From Alphaproteobacteria bacterium (GTDB taxonomy: Bacteria > Pseudomonadota > Alphaproteobacteria > Caulobacterales > Maricaulaceae), in assembly GCA_016124665.1 (NCBI GenBank), contig WGNH01000011.1:62001-126000 (forward strand): a stretch of DNA of 64,000 nt. Direction: 5' to 3'. Under the pieces are notes generated by a model. It was given only the letters and a program-made list of their open reading frames with translations. It had not been told where the DNA came from and made no database searches. The translations under genes and the position numbers were made by a program. The first letter of the stretch is position 1; the number at the start of each line of letters is the position of its first letter. Positions 39,482 to 49,808 of this stretch are shown here, in pieces.

Positions 39482-40240
39482 CTAGTGGCCGCCGGGACCG
39501 GCAGAATTGGCGGCGGCATGGCGTTGCTCTGCCGGTGCTTCATCCATAGCGGCCGGCATGTCCGCCAGACCGGCAATCGTGACTTCCGCCTCGACGGCGC
39601 CGGAAGGCGGATCTGTCACCACGGACGCGAATTCAAGCTGGCCGCCGGGACCGATGACTCCAGCGTCGGGAATAATCGTCCATTCCAGAACCGGCTCACC
39701 GTTTTCACCCAGAAGCCGCGCCTGCAATTGCGGCACTGTGCGAGCCTGACGATCAATGTTGCGCACCGCGCCGGAGAGCACCACGGTAGGAATGCCATGT
39801 TCTTCACCGCGCGACACGTTCAGCGATTCGATCGCCACGCCAAAGGCGTTGGCTTCAATGCCGACCGCCGCATAGGCGCTGGACGCACGAGGCCAGACAC
39901 TGACAATATCGGCACGGAAAAGGAAGGCTGCCGCAAACACACCCGCGACCGCGACGGCCAGACCACCCCAGGCCCCCATCGCGGCTGTCTTCAATTGATC
40001 CTGCCGGCGCTGTTCAGCGCGCTCACGAAAAGCCCGGTGCGGGGCTTTGGGCGCAGCCGGCTCGGGCTCGGGCTCGGGTTTTGGCGGGATCGGGTCGATC
40101 GGCTCCAGAACCGGTTCTTCTTCGTTGCGCGCGGTCCAGATATGGCCGCAGGCGGCACATTTCACACGCCGCCCGTTGACGCCGATAGCGCCGGGATTTG
40201 CGCGATAACGCGTGTCACAACTTGGACAGCTCAGTATCAT
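39482..40240 (-). CDS. MJ0042-type zinc-ribbon / DUF3426-like membrane protein
   Basis: MILSCPSCDTRYRANPGAIGVNGRRVKCAACGHIW; single TM; C-terminal FxF-type domain. Confidence 0.85.
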   Translation of the reverse strand: MILSCPSCDTRYRANPGAIGVNGRRVKCAACGHIWTARNEEEPVLEPIDPIPPKPEPEPEPAAPKAPHRAFRERAEQRRQDQLKTAAMGAWGGLAVAVAGVFAAAFLFRADIVSVWPRASSAYAAVGIEANAFGVAIESLNVSRGEEHGIPTVVLSGAVRNIDRQARTVPQLQARLLGENGEPVLEWTIIPDAGVIGPGGQLEFASVVTDPPSGAVEAEVTIAGLADMPAAMDEAPAEQRHAAANSAGPGGH

Positions 40241-40286
40241 CTGGGCCCGATTCAGCTTATTGGCAGCAGGAGCTGCAGGATTTCCG

Positions 40287-41003
40287 GTGACTGAAACTGG
40301 CGTGAACCCCTTTCCACAAAGTGAATCCGAAGTGATTGTCCGCTTCGATGCTGTCGGTATGCGCTATGGGCGCGGGCCGGAAATCCTGAAAGACGTGTCG
40401 TTCGAGCTGCCGCGGGGCAGTTTCACCTTCCTGACCGGCCCTTCCGGGGCAGGCAAAACCTCCTTGTTGCGGCTGATCTATATGGCTCACAAGGCCTCCC
40501 GCGGCGTGGTCCAGCATTTCGGCCATGACACTGCCGCATTGCGGCGGAAGGATCTGCCCGATCTGCGCCGCCGCATCGGCGTCGTGTTCCAGGAATTCCG
40601 CATGCTGGATCATCTCAGCGTTTTCGAGAATGTGGCCCTGCCGCTCCGCGTGGCCGGCCAGAAGCGTTCCGCCTATGCCGAGGATGTCGCCGAGCTTGTC
40701 AGCTGGGTGGGGCTGGAACATCACATGGAGTCGCGGCCCGCAACCCTTTCGGGGGGCGAGCAACAACGGGTGGCGATCGCGCGCGCCGTCGTCAACCAGC
40801 CCGAATTGCTGATCGCCGACGAGCCGACCGGGAATGTCGATCCGGACATGGCGCGGCGGCTCTTGCGCCTGTTTGTCGAGCTCAACCGGCTGGGCACGAC
40901 CGTGCTGATCGCGACCCATGACCTGACTCTTGTGCGCGCCCTGGACGCGCCGGTGATGTCGCTGGCCGATGGCCGCCTGACCTTCCGGGAACGGGCCGCA
41001 TGA
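40287..41003 (+). CDS. ftsE: Cell division ATP-binding protein FtsE
   Basis: FDAVGMRYGRGPEILKDVSFELPRGSFTFLTGPSGAGKTSLLRL; TLSGGEQQRVAIARAVVNQPELLIADEPTGNVD; GTG start at 40287 is a guess. Confidence 0.93.
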   Translation: MTETGVNPFPQSESEVIVRFDAVGMRYGRGPEILKDVSFELPRGSFTFLTGPSGAGKTSLLRLIYMAHKASRGVVQHFGHDTAALRRKDLPDLRRRIGVVFQEFRMLDHLSVFENVALPLRVAGQKRSAYAEDVAELVSWVGLEHHMESRPATLSGGEQQRVAIARAVVNQPELLIADEPTGNVDPDMARRLLRLFVELNRLGTTVLIATHDLTLVRALDAPVMSLADGRLTFRERAA

Positions 41004-41914
41004 GCGACAGTGAGACATCTCCGCCAATGCCGCCTGCGGGCGGCCATGCACGGCTACTGCCGCCGGACGCCGGACGTGACCGGCCGCTGTTTGCCGTGGC
41101 GGCGATCCTGGTGTTTCTCGCCTGCCTTGCCGCGCTCGGTGCGCGCGGGGCCTGGACATCGAGTGACCGCTGGATGAATGATCTCGCAGGCAGCCTGACC
41201 GTACAGGTCCGTCCTGTGGATGGCCGCAATGCAGATGAAGATGCGTCAGAGGCCGCGCGCCTGATCGCAGCGCTCCCGGACATCGAAAGTGCGGAAGCGC
41301 GAAGCCGGGCAGAGTCCGAAGCGCTTCTGGAGCCGTGGTTTGGCGCCGGCGGCCTGCCGGCAGATCTGCCCGTGCCCTTGCTGGTCGATGTGGAATTGTC
41401 GAACCCGGACATATTACCGGTCGAGGACATTGAGGCAGTTCTGGCTGAAGCCGGAATTGACGCCACGGTGGACGATCATGGCCGCTGGTCCGATGCGGTG
41501 GCCCGCGCCAGTCATCTCGCCCGGATGCTCGCACTCGGCCTGCTGACGCTCATTCTGGGGGCGGCGGCGGCGGTCATCGCCTTTGCCGCGCGCGCGTCGC
41601 TGGCCGCCCGCCGCGATGTCGCGGATGCGCTGCATATTGTCGGCGCGACCGATGCCTATATTGCCGGGCTGTTCGAGCGGCGCTTTTTCGGGCTCGGCCT
41701 GAAAGCCGGAGCAACCGGAGCCGGATTCGCGGCTCTGATCGCCATACTGGTCGCCGTAGGTGGCGGAAACGCAGATGCGATGTATTTTCTTCCGGAACTG
41801 GTCTTTGCGCCGGTCGAGATTGCGTCGCTGCTCGCGGCGCCCCTGGTCGCCGGCGCTATCGCGGCGCTGTCGGCGCGGCTGGCGGTATCGGAAGAATTGC
41901 GGAAACGCTGGTGA
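41000..41914 (+). CDS. ftsX: Cell division permease-like protein FtsX
   Basis: Four TM segments, coupled to ftsE; DPPxxx region PLLVDVELSNPDILPVEDIEAVLAEAGIDATVDDH typical of FtsX ECD. Confidence 0.9.
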   Translation: MSDSETSPPMPPAGGHARLLPPDAGRDRPLFAVAAILVFLACLAALGARGAWTSSDRWMNDLAGSLTVQVRPVDGRNADEDASEAARLIAALPDIESAEARSRAESEALLEPWFGAGGLPADLPVPLLVDVELSNPDILPVEDIEAVLAEAGIDATVDDHGRWSDAVARASHLARMLALGLLTLILGAAAAVIAFAARASLAARRDVADALHIVGATDAYIAGLFERRFFGLGLKAGATGAGFAALIAILVAVGGGNADAMYFLPELVFAPVEIASLLAAPLVAGAIAALSARLAVSEELRKRW

Positions 41915-41936
41915 ATATGAGCGGAGATGAGTTGAG

Positions 41937-42545
41937 ATGAGCCTGTCGCGGACGTCTTCCAGCCCTGCCGGGCAGATCGTGCGGGCGGTGTCATTCCTGA
42001 TCGTTTTCGGCCTGCTGGCCGGGTTTGCCGGCTATTCCGGCCATGTCTCCGCCCTGAGCACGCCCGAGGAGGTCGAGGCTGACGCCATCATCGTTCTGAC
42101 CGGTGGCGAAGGCCGGTTGCAGACCGCGGTCCGGTTGCTGGAGAGCGGTGCCGGCGAGCGCGTCCTGATCTCCGGCGTCAATCCCTCCGTCAGCGAAGAG
42201 GCGGTGCGGACAACATCGAACATTGATCCGGATCTGTTTGCCTGTTGCATTGATCTGGGCCGGGATGCCGCTGACACAATCGGCAATGCCCGCGAAGCCG
42301 TAGTCTGGGCGGACGCCAACGGGTTCGAGCGCATCATCATCGTGACCTCCGACTATCACATGCCGCGCGCCATACTGGAGCTGCGCGCCCTGATGCCGGA
42401 CCATGACCTGATCGCCTGGCCAGTGCCCTCTCCCCGTCCATGGGAAAACGCCACGGCCGCGCGGCGCTGGGCTCTGGAGTATCTGAAATTCAGCGCGGTT
42501 TTCTTCCGCGAAATGGCACGCGGTGCCTTCAGCGGAGACGAATGA
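41937..42545 (+). CDS. YdcF/DUF218 family protein
   Basis: ADAIIVLTGGEGRLQTAVRLLESGAGERVLISGVNP; IIIVTSDYHMPRAILELRALMP. Confidence 0.93.
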   Translation: MSLSRTSSSPAGQIVRAVSFLIVFGLLAGFAGYSGHVSALSTPEEVEADAIIVLTGGEGRLQTAVRLLESGAGERVLISGVNPSVSEEAVRTTSNIDPDLFACCIDLGRDAADTIGNAREAVVWADANGFERIIIVTSDYHMPRAILELRALMPDHDLIAWPVPSPRPWENATAARRWALEYLKFSAVFFREMARGAFSGDE

Positions 42546-43276
42546 TGAAGCCGGCCGGTCCTTTGACGATTATCCGTTCGCTCTTGTTCGTCCTCTGGAT
42601 GTATGGCTCGATGATGATTGTCGGCTTTGCCGTGATCTGGCTGCTGGTGATGCCGCGAAGCTGGTCGCGTGCGGTCTACCGGTTCTGGCTGGCCCTGATT
42701 TTTGGCGGGCTGAAAGTCATCTGCGGACAAAGCTATGAAGTGCGCGGGCGGGAGAATCTGCCGCAGGGCGGTGCGCTGATTGCCTCGCGTCATGAAAGCA
42801 TGATGGAAACGCAAGCCTTCTGGCAGATACTGGATGATCCCGCGATCATTCTGAAAAAGGAGCTGGCCTGGCTGCCGGTATTCGGCTGGTTTGCGGTCAA
42901 GCTGGAGAATATCGTGGTGGATCGCGGGGCTGCGGCAAAGGCCTTGCGGAAGATGCTGCGCGATGCCCGGCAGCGGGCCGCAGAAGGCCGCCAGATCCTG
43001 ATTTTTCCGGAAGGCACCCGCATGAAGCCGGGGGAATTCGGCGTGTTGAAGCCGGGCGTCGCCGGCCTTTATGCGGCCATGAATGTGCCCTGTGTCCCGG
43101 TCGCTCTGGATAGTGGTGACTACTGGGCCGGGAACGGCATTGTGCGGCGCCCCGGCAAGGCCGTGATCGAGTTTCTGGAACCCATTGCACCGGGATTGTC
43201 ACGCGAGGACTTCATGAAGCTGCTGCAATCGCGTATTGAAAGCGGAACGCGCGCCTTGCGTGCCAACCGGACCTGA
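42542..43276 (+). CDS. 1-acyl-sn-glycerol-3-phosphate acyltransferase (PlsC family)
   Basis: LIASRHESMMETQAF (HxxxxE variant region), ILIFPEGTRMKPGE; ATG at 42542 or 42545. Confidence 0.93.
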   Translation: MMKPAGPLTIIRSLLFVLWMYGSMMIVGFAVIWLLVMPRSWSRAVYRFWLALIFGGLKVICGQSYEVRGRENLPQGGALIASRHESMMETQAFWQILDDPAIILKKELAWLPVFGWFAVKLENIVVDRGAAAKALRKMLRDARQRAAEGRQILIFPEGTRMKPGEFGVLKPGVAGLYAAMNVPCVPVALDSGDYWAGNGIVRRPGKAVIEFLEPIAPGLSREDFMKLLQSRIESGTRALRANRT

Positions 43277-43303
43277 GTTTCAGGCCTCCATAACGGATGT
43301 GTC

Positions 43304-44305
43304 ATGCCCAAGCGTTTCGCGATACCCCTTCTCGCCATTCTGATCGTATTGGGCCTTTATTCGGCCTATTGGGTCTATGCCCGGTCGGAAATCGTCCGTT
43401 ATGTCGAGGCTTGGGAGGCTGCCCAGATCGAGGCCGGTTTTTCGATCGATCGCAATGATCTTCGTGTCGGCGGCTATCCCTACCGGTTTTCGGTGTCCGC
43501 CGAGAATGTGGTCATGCGGGCGCCCGAGATTGACGGAGGCTGGGTGCTGGAGCTGAACGCTTTTGAAGCCAATGCCATGCCCTATGATTTCTCGCACTGG
43601 ATCATTTCCCTGGGCGATACCGTGCGCTTCCAGCAAGGCGGTCAGGGGCTTGCATTGACGACAGAGAATGCCCGTTTCAGCGTATCCGGCGCGGACGGGG
43701 TCACCCAGCGGATCGGCAGCCAGATCACGAATCTGCAAATAGAATCCCTTGGCAGCGCACCGGTCAGTGTCACAGACGTCGAGGCTTTGCGCCTGAGCGC
43801 TGCGACCGGCGAGAGCGGCGATATGGCGATTCGGCTGCAACTCGATGGCGTTCAACTGGCAGCAGAGCAGATCGATCCGGTCCTGGCCGGCAGTTTCGGT
43901 GACCATATCACGCAGCTGCAGGCCGATTTCGTGATTTCGCAATGGCCGGAGCTGGCACGCAGCTCTGATCTCGGTACATGGGCCAGAGCCGGCGGCGTGT
44001 ATTCCCTGCGCGAGTTTCACATTGGCTGGGGCCGTCTGAACATGGATGCCGAGGGCGAGATGGGGCTGGACGAAGCCTTGCGCCCGACGGGCCGTATCAG
44101 CCTCAATATTCTGGATCCGGAAGCAGTGGTCGATGCGATGATCGAATCCGGTGCCATTTCCGAGGAAAATTCCGGCGCCTTGCGGCTGGTCGCACAGTCC
44201 GCTCCGCGCAGCGATGCCGGCACCGCGATTCCGCTGTCCTTCCGCAATGGCGGGGTCTATTTCGGACCGGTCCGGCTGGGCGAAACCGGCTCCATTGCGC
44301 GTTAG
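43304..44305 (+). CDS. DUF2125 domain-containing protein
   Basis: VYARSEIVRYVEAWEAAQIEAGFSIDRNDLRVGGYPYRFSVSAENVVMRAP. Confidence 0.9.
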   Translation: MPKRFAIPLLAILIVLGLYSAYWVYARSEIVRYVEAWEAAQIEAGFSIDRNDLRVGGYPYRFSVSAENVVMRAPEIDGGWVLELNAFEANAMPYDFSHWIISLGDTVRFQQGGQGLALTTENARFSVSGADGVTQRIGSQITNLQIESLGSAPVSVTDVEALRLSAATGESGDMAIRLQLDGVQLAAEQIDPVLAGSFGDHITQLQADFVISQWPELARSSDLGTWARAGGVYSLREFHIGWGRLNMDAEGEMGLDEALRPTGRISLNILDPEAVVDAMIESGAISEENSGALRLVAQSAPRSDAGTAIPLSFRNGGVYFGPVRLGETGSIAR

Positions 44306-45390
44306 GCAGACATGAATTCGGCCAGAGCGTCAGCGACCTTGCGATTGTCGGTATCCAACCCGATCGTGATCCGCAATGCGCCGGGCAGGCCATAGGCCGC
44401 GACCGGGCGGACAATCAACCCTTTCGAGGTCAGCCAGGCATCCGCATCGGCGGCTGTCTTGCCCTTGGTTTCCGGGAAATGCACCAGCAGGAAATTGCCG
44501 ACGCTGGGCGTTACGTCCAGTCCCATGCCGCCGAGCTGCTGGCGCATGAAGGCCAGACCCTGACGATTATGTTCCGCAGAGCGCTGCTGGAATCCGGTGT
44601 CCTTGATCGCCGCAATCCCGGCGTCAATGGCAGGCAGGTTGACATTGAAGGGTCCCCGCACGCGATTGAGCACGTCAATGATGGACTTGTCGGCATAAGC
44701 CCAACCGAGGCGCAAGGCGGCCAGGCCGTGGATTTTCGAGAAGGTGCGCGTCACCACCACATTATCGTATTCGTTGGCGAGACCGAACGCCGTCCCGTAA
44801 TCGGGCTCATCGACATATTCGGCATAGGCTTCATCCACCACGAGCAGGGTGGATTCCGGCAAGGCTTCGCGCAAGCGGCGGACGTCATCGTGCGATATAT
44901 AGGTGCCGGTCGGATTGTTGGGATTGGCCAGAAACACGATGCGGGCATCGTCACCCGCCGCTTTCACAAGGGCGTCCACGTCCGCCGTGAAATCTTTTTC
45001 TTCCGCACTGACAAGTTCGGCGCCGGACTGCATGGCGACCAGGCGGTAGACCAGAAACCCGTATTGCGATTGTACGACCTTGTCGCCCGGCGAGAGATAG
45101 GCCCGGCCGAGGAGCTGGAGCAATTCGTCCGACCCCGTGCCGCAGACGATGCGGTCGGGATCAAGCCCGTTGGCTTCACCGATGGCCACGCGCAGACGGG
45201 TTGCCCCGCCATCAGGGTAAAGATTGAGATTTTTCGACGTCGCCTCAAAGGCCGACCGTGCCAGAGGCGAACAGCCCATCGGATTTTCATTCGACGACAG
45301 TTTGACCGGATTGGCGATGCCGGGAGCGTCAGCGGCACCGGGCTTGTAGGGCTTGATATCCAGAATTCCGGGGCGCGGTTCGAGGCTCAT
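44302..45390 (-). CDS. hisC: Histidinol-phosphate aminotransferase
   Basis: KLSSNENPMGCSPLARSA; FLANPNNPTGTYI; VVTRTFSKIHGLAALRLGWAY; start at MSLEPRPGILDIKPY. Confidence 0.95.
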   Translation of the reverse strand: MSLEPRPGILDIKPYKPGAADAPGIANPVKLSSNENPMGCSPLARSAFEATSKNLNLYPDGGATRLRVAIGEANGLDPDRIVCGTGSDELLQLLGRAYLSPGDKVVQSQYGFLVYRLVAMQSGAELVSAEEKDFTADVDALVKAAGDDARIVFLANPNNPTGTYISHDDVRRLREALPESTLLVVDEAYAEYVDEPDYGTAFGLANEYDNVVVTRTFSKIHGLAALRLGWAYADKSIIDVLNRVRGPFNVNLPAIDAGIAAIKDTGFQQRSAEHNRQGLAFMRQQLGGMGLDVTPSVGNFLLVHFPETKGKTAADADAWLTSKGLIVRPVAAYGLPGALRITIGLDTDNRKVADALAEFMSA

Positions 45391-45391
45391 A

Positions 45392-46150
45392 TCAGGTTTC
45401 CTTGGCAATCTGTTTGTGGGGAGATAGCGCGGTGGCAGGCCTGCCTTCAAGGACCGGCAACCGCACGCGCACAGGCCGGACCGCTCGCGGCGTCAAGGCG
45501 CCCGTATTCTTGACCGCCTCGGCCATGATCAATCCACCCAGATGCGGGGCAATGGCCTCACCCGTTTTCTCCCAGCCCAGAGCACGATCACCCTTGCACG
45601 ACCATTTCCAGGGCGGCGCATAAAGCGCCCTGGCCCAGGCGGTCGGGGTCAATGCCGCGTCGGTCAGAAGCCGCGACAACTGACCTTTGGAGAAGGGCCG
45701 GCCATGGCCGAAGGGTGTGGTTTCCATGCGGGCCCAGAGGCCGGTGCGGTTCGGGGCCACAAGGACGAGACGCCCCTGTGGCGCGAGAATCCGCCAGATT
45801 TCGCGCAGCATGTGCGGCGGCGATTGTGATTCTTCCAGCGCATGAATCAGGACGATGCGGTCAAACATGGCATCGCGGAAGGGCAGATGGGCATCCTCGC
45901 CCAGCACCGTACGTGACGATGCGTCACCCGGCCAGCGTATGGCCCCCTGGTCTGCCGGCATGAAGGCCACGGCGCGGCGGGTCCCGGTTTCCAGCATTTC
46001 CAGCAGGGGCGGACCATAGCCCATGGCCAGGACATCCAGCGTTTTCAGATCCGGCCACAGTGCCGCCAGCCGCCGCACGATCATGGCGCGTGCCGCCCGT
46101 CCCTGCTCCGTCTGGTAAAAACGGTCAATCTGCAGTGCATCAGTTCGCAT
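45392..46150 (-). CDS. Class I SAM-dependent methyltransferase domain protein
   Basis: VLAMGYGPPLLEMLETG...LPFRDAMFDRIVLIHALEESQSPPHMLREIWRILAPQGRLVLVAPNR. Confidence 0.9.
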   Translation of the reverse strand: MRTDALQIDRFYQTEQGRAARAMIVRRLAALWPDLKTLDVLAMGYGPPLLEMLETGTRRAVAFMPADQGAIRWPGDASSRTVLGEDAHLPFRDAMFDRIVLIHALEESQSPPHMLREIWRILAPQGRLVLVAPNRTGLWARMETTPFGHGRPFSKGQLSRLLTDAALTPTAWARALYAPPWKWSCKGDRALGWEKTGEAIAPHLGGLIMAEAVKNTGALTPRAVRPVRVRLPVLEGRPATALSPHKQIAKET

Positions 46151-46231
46151 CAGCGGTTTCCATTCTCGGCCCGGACATGCCAGTCTGGGCGGCGCAGGCT
46201 AACAGGACTTTGGGATAAAAGGACGAATTCA

Positions 46232-47002
46232 ATGCCGAAACCTGAAATCCGCCAGTTTCCCTGTCTTTCCGACAATTATGGGTATCTGGTTCACGATCCT
46301 TCAAGTGGCGAAACCGTGGCGATCGACACGCCGGATGCGGACGCCTATCTGGCGGAAGCCGAAAAGGCCGGCTGGACGATCACACAGATCTGGAACACGC
46401 ATCATCACTTTGATCATGCGGGTGGCAATGCGGCACTGAAAGCGGCGACCGGCGCACGGATTACGGCCCCGGCCTATGACCGGCACCGGATCAGCCCGGC
46501 CGATGTCTTCGTCAAGGATGGCGATACGGTGACGCTGGGAAATTTCACCGCGCGGGTTATTTTCACGCCGGGTCATACGATGGGTCATGTCGTCTATCAT
46601 TTTGACTCCGAGCATATCGCCTTCGTCGGTGATACGTTGTTTGCGCTGGGATGCGGGCGGCTGTTTGAAGGCAGTCCCGCGGATATGTGGGCCAGCCTCT
46701 CGCGCCTGCGGCAATGGCCGGACGAGACTGTTATCTACTGCGCGCATGAATACACACAGGCGAATGCGGCTTTCGCGCTTAGCGTCGACCCCGACAATAC
46801 CGCCCTGAAGACCTATGCCGATGACGTCTCGGCGCAGCGTGCGAAAAACCTGCCCACCGTGCCAACGGTCCTGTCCAGGGAAAAGGCTGCCAATCCTTTC
46901 CTGCGTGCTGATGATCCGGCCCTGGCGGCGCAGCTGGGGCTGACCGGTCAGGACGCTGTCGCCGTGTTTGCAGAAGTGCGGGCCCGGAAGGATTCCTTTT
47001 GA
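46232..47002 (+). CDS. gloB: Hydroxyacylglutathione hydrolase (glyoxalase II)
   Basis: IRQFPCLSDNYGYLVHD; IWNTHHHFDHAGGNAAL (HxHxDH); FTPGHTMGHV; FVGDTLFALGCGRLFEG. Confidence 0.96.
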   Translation: MPKPEIRQFPCLSDNYGYLVHDPSSGETVAIDTPDADAYLAEAEKAGWTITQIWNTHHHFDHAGGNAALKAATGARITAPAYDRHRISPADVFVKDGDTVTLGNFTARVIFTPGHTMGHVVYHFDSEHIAFVGDTLFALGCGRLFEGSPADMWASLSRLRQWPDETVIYCAHEYTQANAAFALSVDPDNTALKTYADDVSAQRAKNLPTVPTVLSREKAANPFLRADDPALAAQLGLTGQDAVAVFAEVRARKDSF

Positions 47003-47427
47003 CCGCCGAAGAGATCATCCGGACGCTGGATCTTTCGCCGCATCCCGAAGGCGGCTGGTTCCGGGAGATTTTCCGCGATCCCGGCGCAGACGGGGGCCGC
47101 GCCCATTCGACGGCCATCTATTTCCTGCTTGCGGCGGGCCAGGTATCACACTGGCACCGCGTCGATGCGGCAGAGGTCTGGCACTGGTATGCGGGTGCGC
47201 CCCTGCGTCTGGACATTGCGGAGGATGGCAAGCCCCGGACCTGTCTGACACTGTCTGCCGATCTGAACGCCGGACATCAATCCGTGGGTATTGTGCCCGG
47301 GCATGCCTGGCAAAGCGCGCAGTCTCTGGGAGAGTGGAGCCTTGTTGGCTGCACCGTCGCGCCCGGGTTTGACTTTTCAGGATTCGAGCTCGCGCCTGCC
47401 GGCTGGACACCCTCAGGCGGGGATTGA
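46999..47427 (+). CDS. DUF985/cupin domain-containing protein
   Basis: LDLSPHPEGGWFREIFRDPGADGGRAHSTAIYFLLAAGQVSHWHRVDAAEVWHWYAGAPLRL; GCTVAPGFDFSGFELAPAGW. Confidence 0.94.
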   Translation: MTAEEIIRTLDLSPHPEGGWFREIFRDPGADGGRAHSTAIYFLLAAGQVSHWHRVDAAEVWHWYAGAPLRLDIAEDGKPRTCLTLSADLNAGHQSVGIVPGHAWQSAQSLGEWSLVGCTVAPGFDFSGFELAPAGWTPSGGD

Positions 47428-48153
47428 TGCCGCCAGCAATGCCCGGGCAATGCGTGTGGATGAAGGCCGCCCGGCATAACCACCAAGCGGATTGACTTTG
47501 ACCACAAACAGATCGCTCTCGATCTCGATGTCCGCCGCCTCGGCGGGGGCAATCTTCACCCGCTGCAAACCGTCCAGCTCGGCGCCAAGTCCGACGGCCT
47601 GGCGAAAGCCCTCGACGGTCAGGTCAAACGCCTCGACCATCAGGCCAAGACCGTCACGGGGCGCCGCACCGTATTCCACCTGCATCGGGCGGCCGAATAA
47701 TTCTGCCAGCTCGACGGCCGCGCGGGTGGAGCGATCCCGCAATTCGTCCACACCGGCATCCGGGGTGCGTAGCGGGCGGGCCGGTTCCCACGCCTCGGCG
47801 ATCACGCCATTGGGCTGGTCTTCGGGATAGTAGGTAACGGCGCCGATGGAGGAGACGCGTATCACTTCATCGCCCCAATCGGAGACGAAACTGGTTCCGC
47901 CCCCCGGAGCGCGTTGCGCGGTAAGGGCCAGCACCTCGTCCTCGTCCAGCGGTTTGAGCAACCAGACCTCGCCTGTCCGGTCCAGAATGAAGCCTCGGCG
48001 GCCATCCTGACGGTGGAACTGGGCAACATCGGGCACTTCCACCCGGCGTTCCCTGCGGTTGCGCAAGGGATTGTCCGCCCCTGCCCAGGCGGCAGAAGGA
48101 CATATGGCCAAACCCGAAAGCATGCCCAGCAAGAGACGTCTACGTGATATCAT
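47413..48153 (-). CDS. Exported hypothetical protein (DUF4908-like)
   Basis: Twin-Arg-like leader MISRRRLLLGMLSGLAICPSAAWA; FHRQDGRRGFILDRTGEVWLLKPLDEDEVLAL; family name tentative. Confidence 0.6.
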   Translation of the reverse strand: MISRRRLLLGMLSGLAICPSAAWAGADNPLRNRRERRVEVPDVAQFHRQDGRRGFILDRTGEVWLLKPLDEDEVLALTAQRAPGGGTSFVSDWGDEVIRVSSIGAVTYYPEDQPNGVIAEAWEPARPLRTPDAGVDELRDRSTRAAVELAELFGRPMQVEYGAAPRDGLGLMVEAFDLTVEGFRQAVGLGAELDGLQRVKIAPAEAADIEIESDLFVVKVNPLGGYAGRPSSTRIARALLAASIPA

Positions 48154-48199
48154 GGACCCGTCTCTGCCCCGTCAGATGGGCGAAAATAGGGCGCGAAGA

Positions 48200-48928
48200 T
48201 CAACCGCAGACGTATTGCCCGCCATTGGCCGAGAGTGTTGCGCCAGTGACAAAACCGGCGTCATCACTGCACAGATAGGCGACGGCTGCACCGATTTCCT
48301 CAGCTTTGCCGAGACGGTTCACGGGAATGCCGGCAATGATGCCCTGCAGGACATTTTCCGGCACGGCCGCGACCATGTCGGTATCGATATAGCCCGGCGC
48401 GACACAGTTGACCGTGATCCCCTTGCGGGCGGTCTCCTGGGACAGCGCCTTGGTGAAACCGATCACTCCGGCCTTGGCTGCGGAATAATTGACCTGTCCC
48501 ATCTGTCCCTTCTGGCCATTGATGGAGGAGATATTGACAATACGCCCCCACCCCGCTTCGCGCATGCCGTCAATTACCGGACGCGTCATGTTGAACAGCG
48601 AAGTGAGATCGACGCGGATCACATCATTCCATTGCTCCGGCGTCATCTTGTGGAACATGCCGTCGCGCGTGATACCGGCATTGTTGACCAGGATTTCGAG
48701 TGGCCCGCCCTGTGCGTCCGCGACCGCAGCAAGACCTGCAGCACAGGCATCATAATCGCCGACATCCCATTTGAAGGCGGGAATGCCGGTTTGATCGGAA
48801 AACGCCTTCGCGACTTCGTCATTGCCCGCATAATTTGCTGCAACGTCGTAACCGGCCGATTTCAGCTTCAGCGCAATCGCCGCGCCGATACCCCTTGTGC
48901 CACCTGTCACCAGCGCCCTGCGTCCCAT
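48200..48928 (-). CDS. phaB: Acetoacetyl-CoA reductase
   Basis: MGRRALVTGGTRGIGAAIALKLKSAGYDVAANYAGND; INGQKGQMGQVNYSAAKAGVIGFTKALSQE. Confidence 0.94.
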   Translation of the reverse strand: MGRRALVTGGTRGIGAAIALKLKSAGYDVAANYAGNDEVAKAFSDQTGIPAFKWDVGDYDACAAGLAAVADAQGGPLEILVNNAGITRDGMFHKMTPEQWNDVIRVDLTSLFNMTRPVIDGMREAGWGRIVNISSINGQKGQMGQVNYSAAKAGVIGFTKALSQETARKGITVNCVAPGYIDTDMVAAVPENVLQGIIAGIPVNRLGKAEEIGAAVAYLCSDDAGFVTGATLSANGGQYVCG

Positions 48929-49092
48929 AATCCACCTTTTCTCTGCCTTTAGCCTTGAATTTCCTGCACTTGCGTTACGCACTTGCAGCAAACGTCAAGG
49001 AAAGCAATTATCGCCGCGAAACAGCCCCGCGCTCTTCCCGCCTTTCTGGCGTATAGCAGTGCAGCGGGGCGTCGAAAAGGAGTTCGCCGGAT

Positions 49093-49683
49093 ATGAGCGC
49101 GAAAAAAAATGCTGCGGACCCCGTGATCATAAAGAAATATGCCAACCGGCGTCTCTACGACACCTCTTCCAGCCAGTATGTGACGCTGGATTATGTGCGC
49201 GAGCTGGTGAAGAGCGGACGTGATTTCACGGTGGTCGATGCCAAGTCCGGGGAGGATCTGACCCATGGCGTGCTCAGCCAGATCATTTTCGAGGAAGAGG
49301 CGCGGGGCGAGAACCTGCTTCCCCTGCCCTTTCTGCGTCAGCTGATCCAGTATTATGGCGACAGCCTGCAATCCGTTGTGCCCAGTTATCTGGAAGCGAC
49401 AATGGAGGCCTTCTCGAGCCAGCAGGAAGAGATGCGCGAACGATTCGCCGGCAGCCTGCAATCACCGCAAGCGATCATGGAGGCGTTTCAGCAGCAGAGC
49501 CGCCGGAATATGGAAATGTTCGGTCAGGCCATGCAGATGTTCGCACCGTTCGTGCCGGGGGCCGGTGCGCCGGAAAAAACCGCCGAAGACACTCGGACGG
49601 CGGAAGAAAGCGACGATCTGAAAGCGATGCGGGCCGAGCTGGATGCAATGCGGGCCAAGATCGACAAGCTGTCCGGTCAATAG
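49093..49683 (+). CDS. phaR: Polyhydroxyalkanoate synthesis repressor PhaR
   Basis: VIIKKYANRRLYDTSSSQYVTLDYVRELVKSGRDFTVVDAKSGEDLTHGVLSQIIFEEE. Confidence 0.96.
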   Translation: MSAKKNAADPVIIKKYANRRLYDTSSSQYVTLDYVRELVKSGRDFTVVDAKSGEDLTHGVLSQIIFEEEARGENLLPLPFLRQLIQYYGDSLQSVVPSYLEATMEAFSSQQEEMRERFAGSLQSPQAIMEAFQQQSRRNMEMFGQAMQMFAPFVPGAGAPEKTAEDTRTAEESDDLKAMRAELDAMRAKIDKLSGQ

Positions 49684-49716
49684 CTGTCCCAAAGCGTTAC
49701 GCAAATCTTAACACCA

Positions 49717-49748
49717 CAGGCCAATCCCGCACGGATTGGCCTGTTTTG
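49717..49748 (+). terminator. Rho-independent terminator after phaR
   Basis: CAGGCCAATCCcgcacGGATTGGCCTG followed by TTTT. Confidence 0.88.
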
Positions 49749-49762
49749 CGCCTGAAACACGG

Positions 49763-49777
49763 TTAATTCCGCATTAA
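49763..49777. promoter_or_regulatory. Candidate CtrA box, exact TTAA-N7-TTAA
   Basis: ggTTAAttccgcaTTAAtcg, 31 nt upstream of the ATG at 49809. Confidence 0.6.
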
Positions 49778-49808
49778 TCGCTGGCATCGGGTTTGCGATG
49801 TCAGGGTC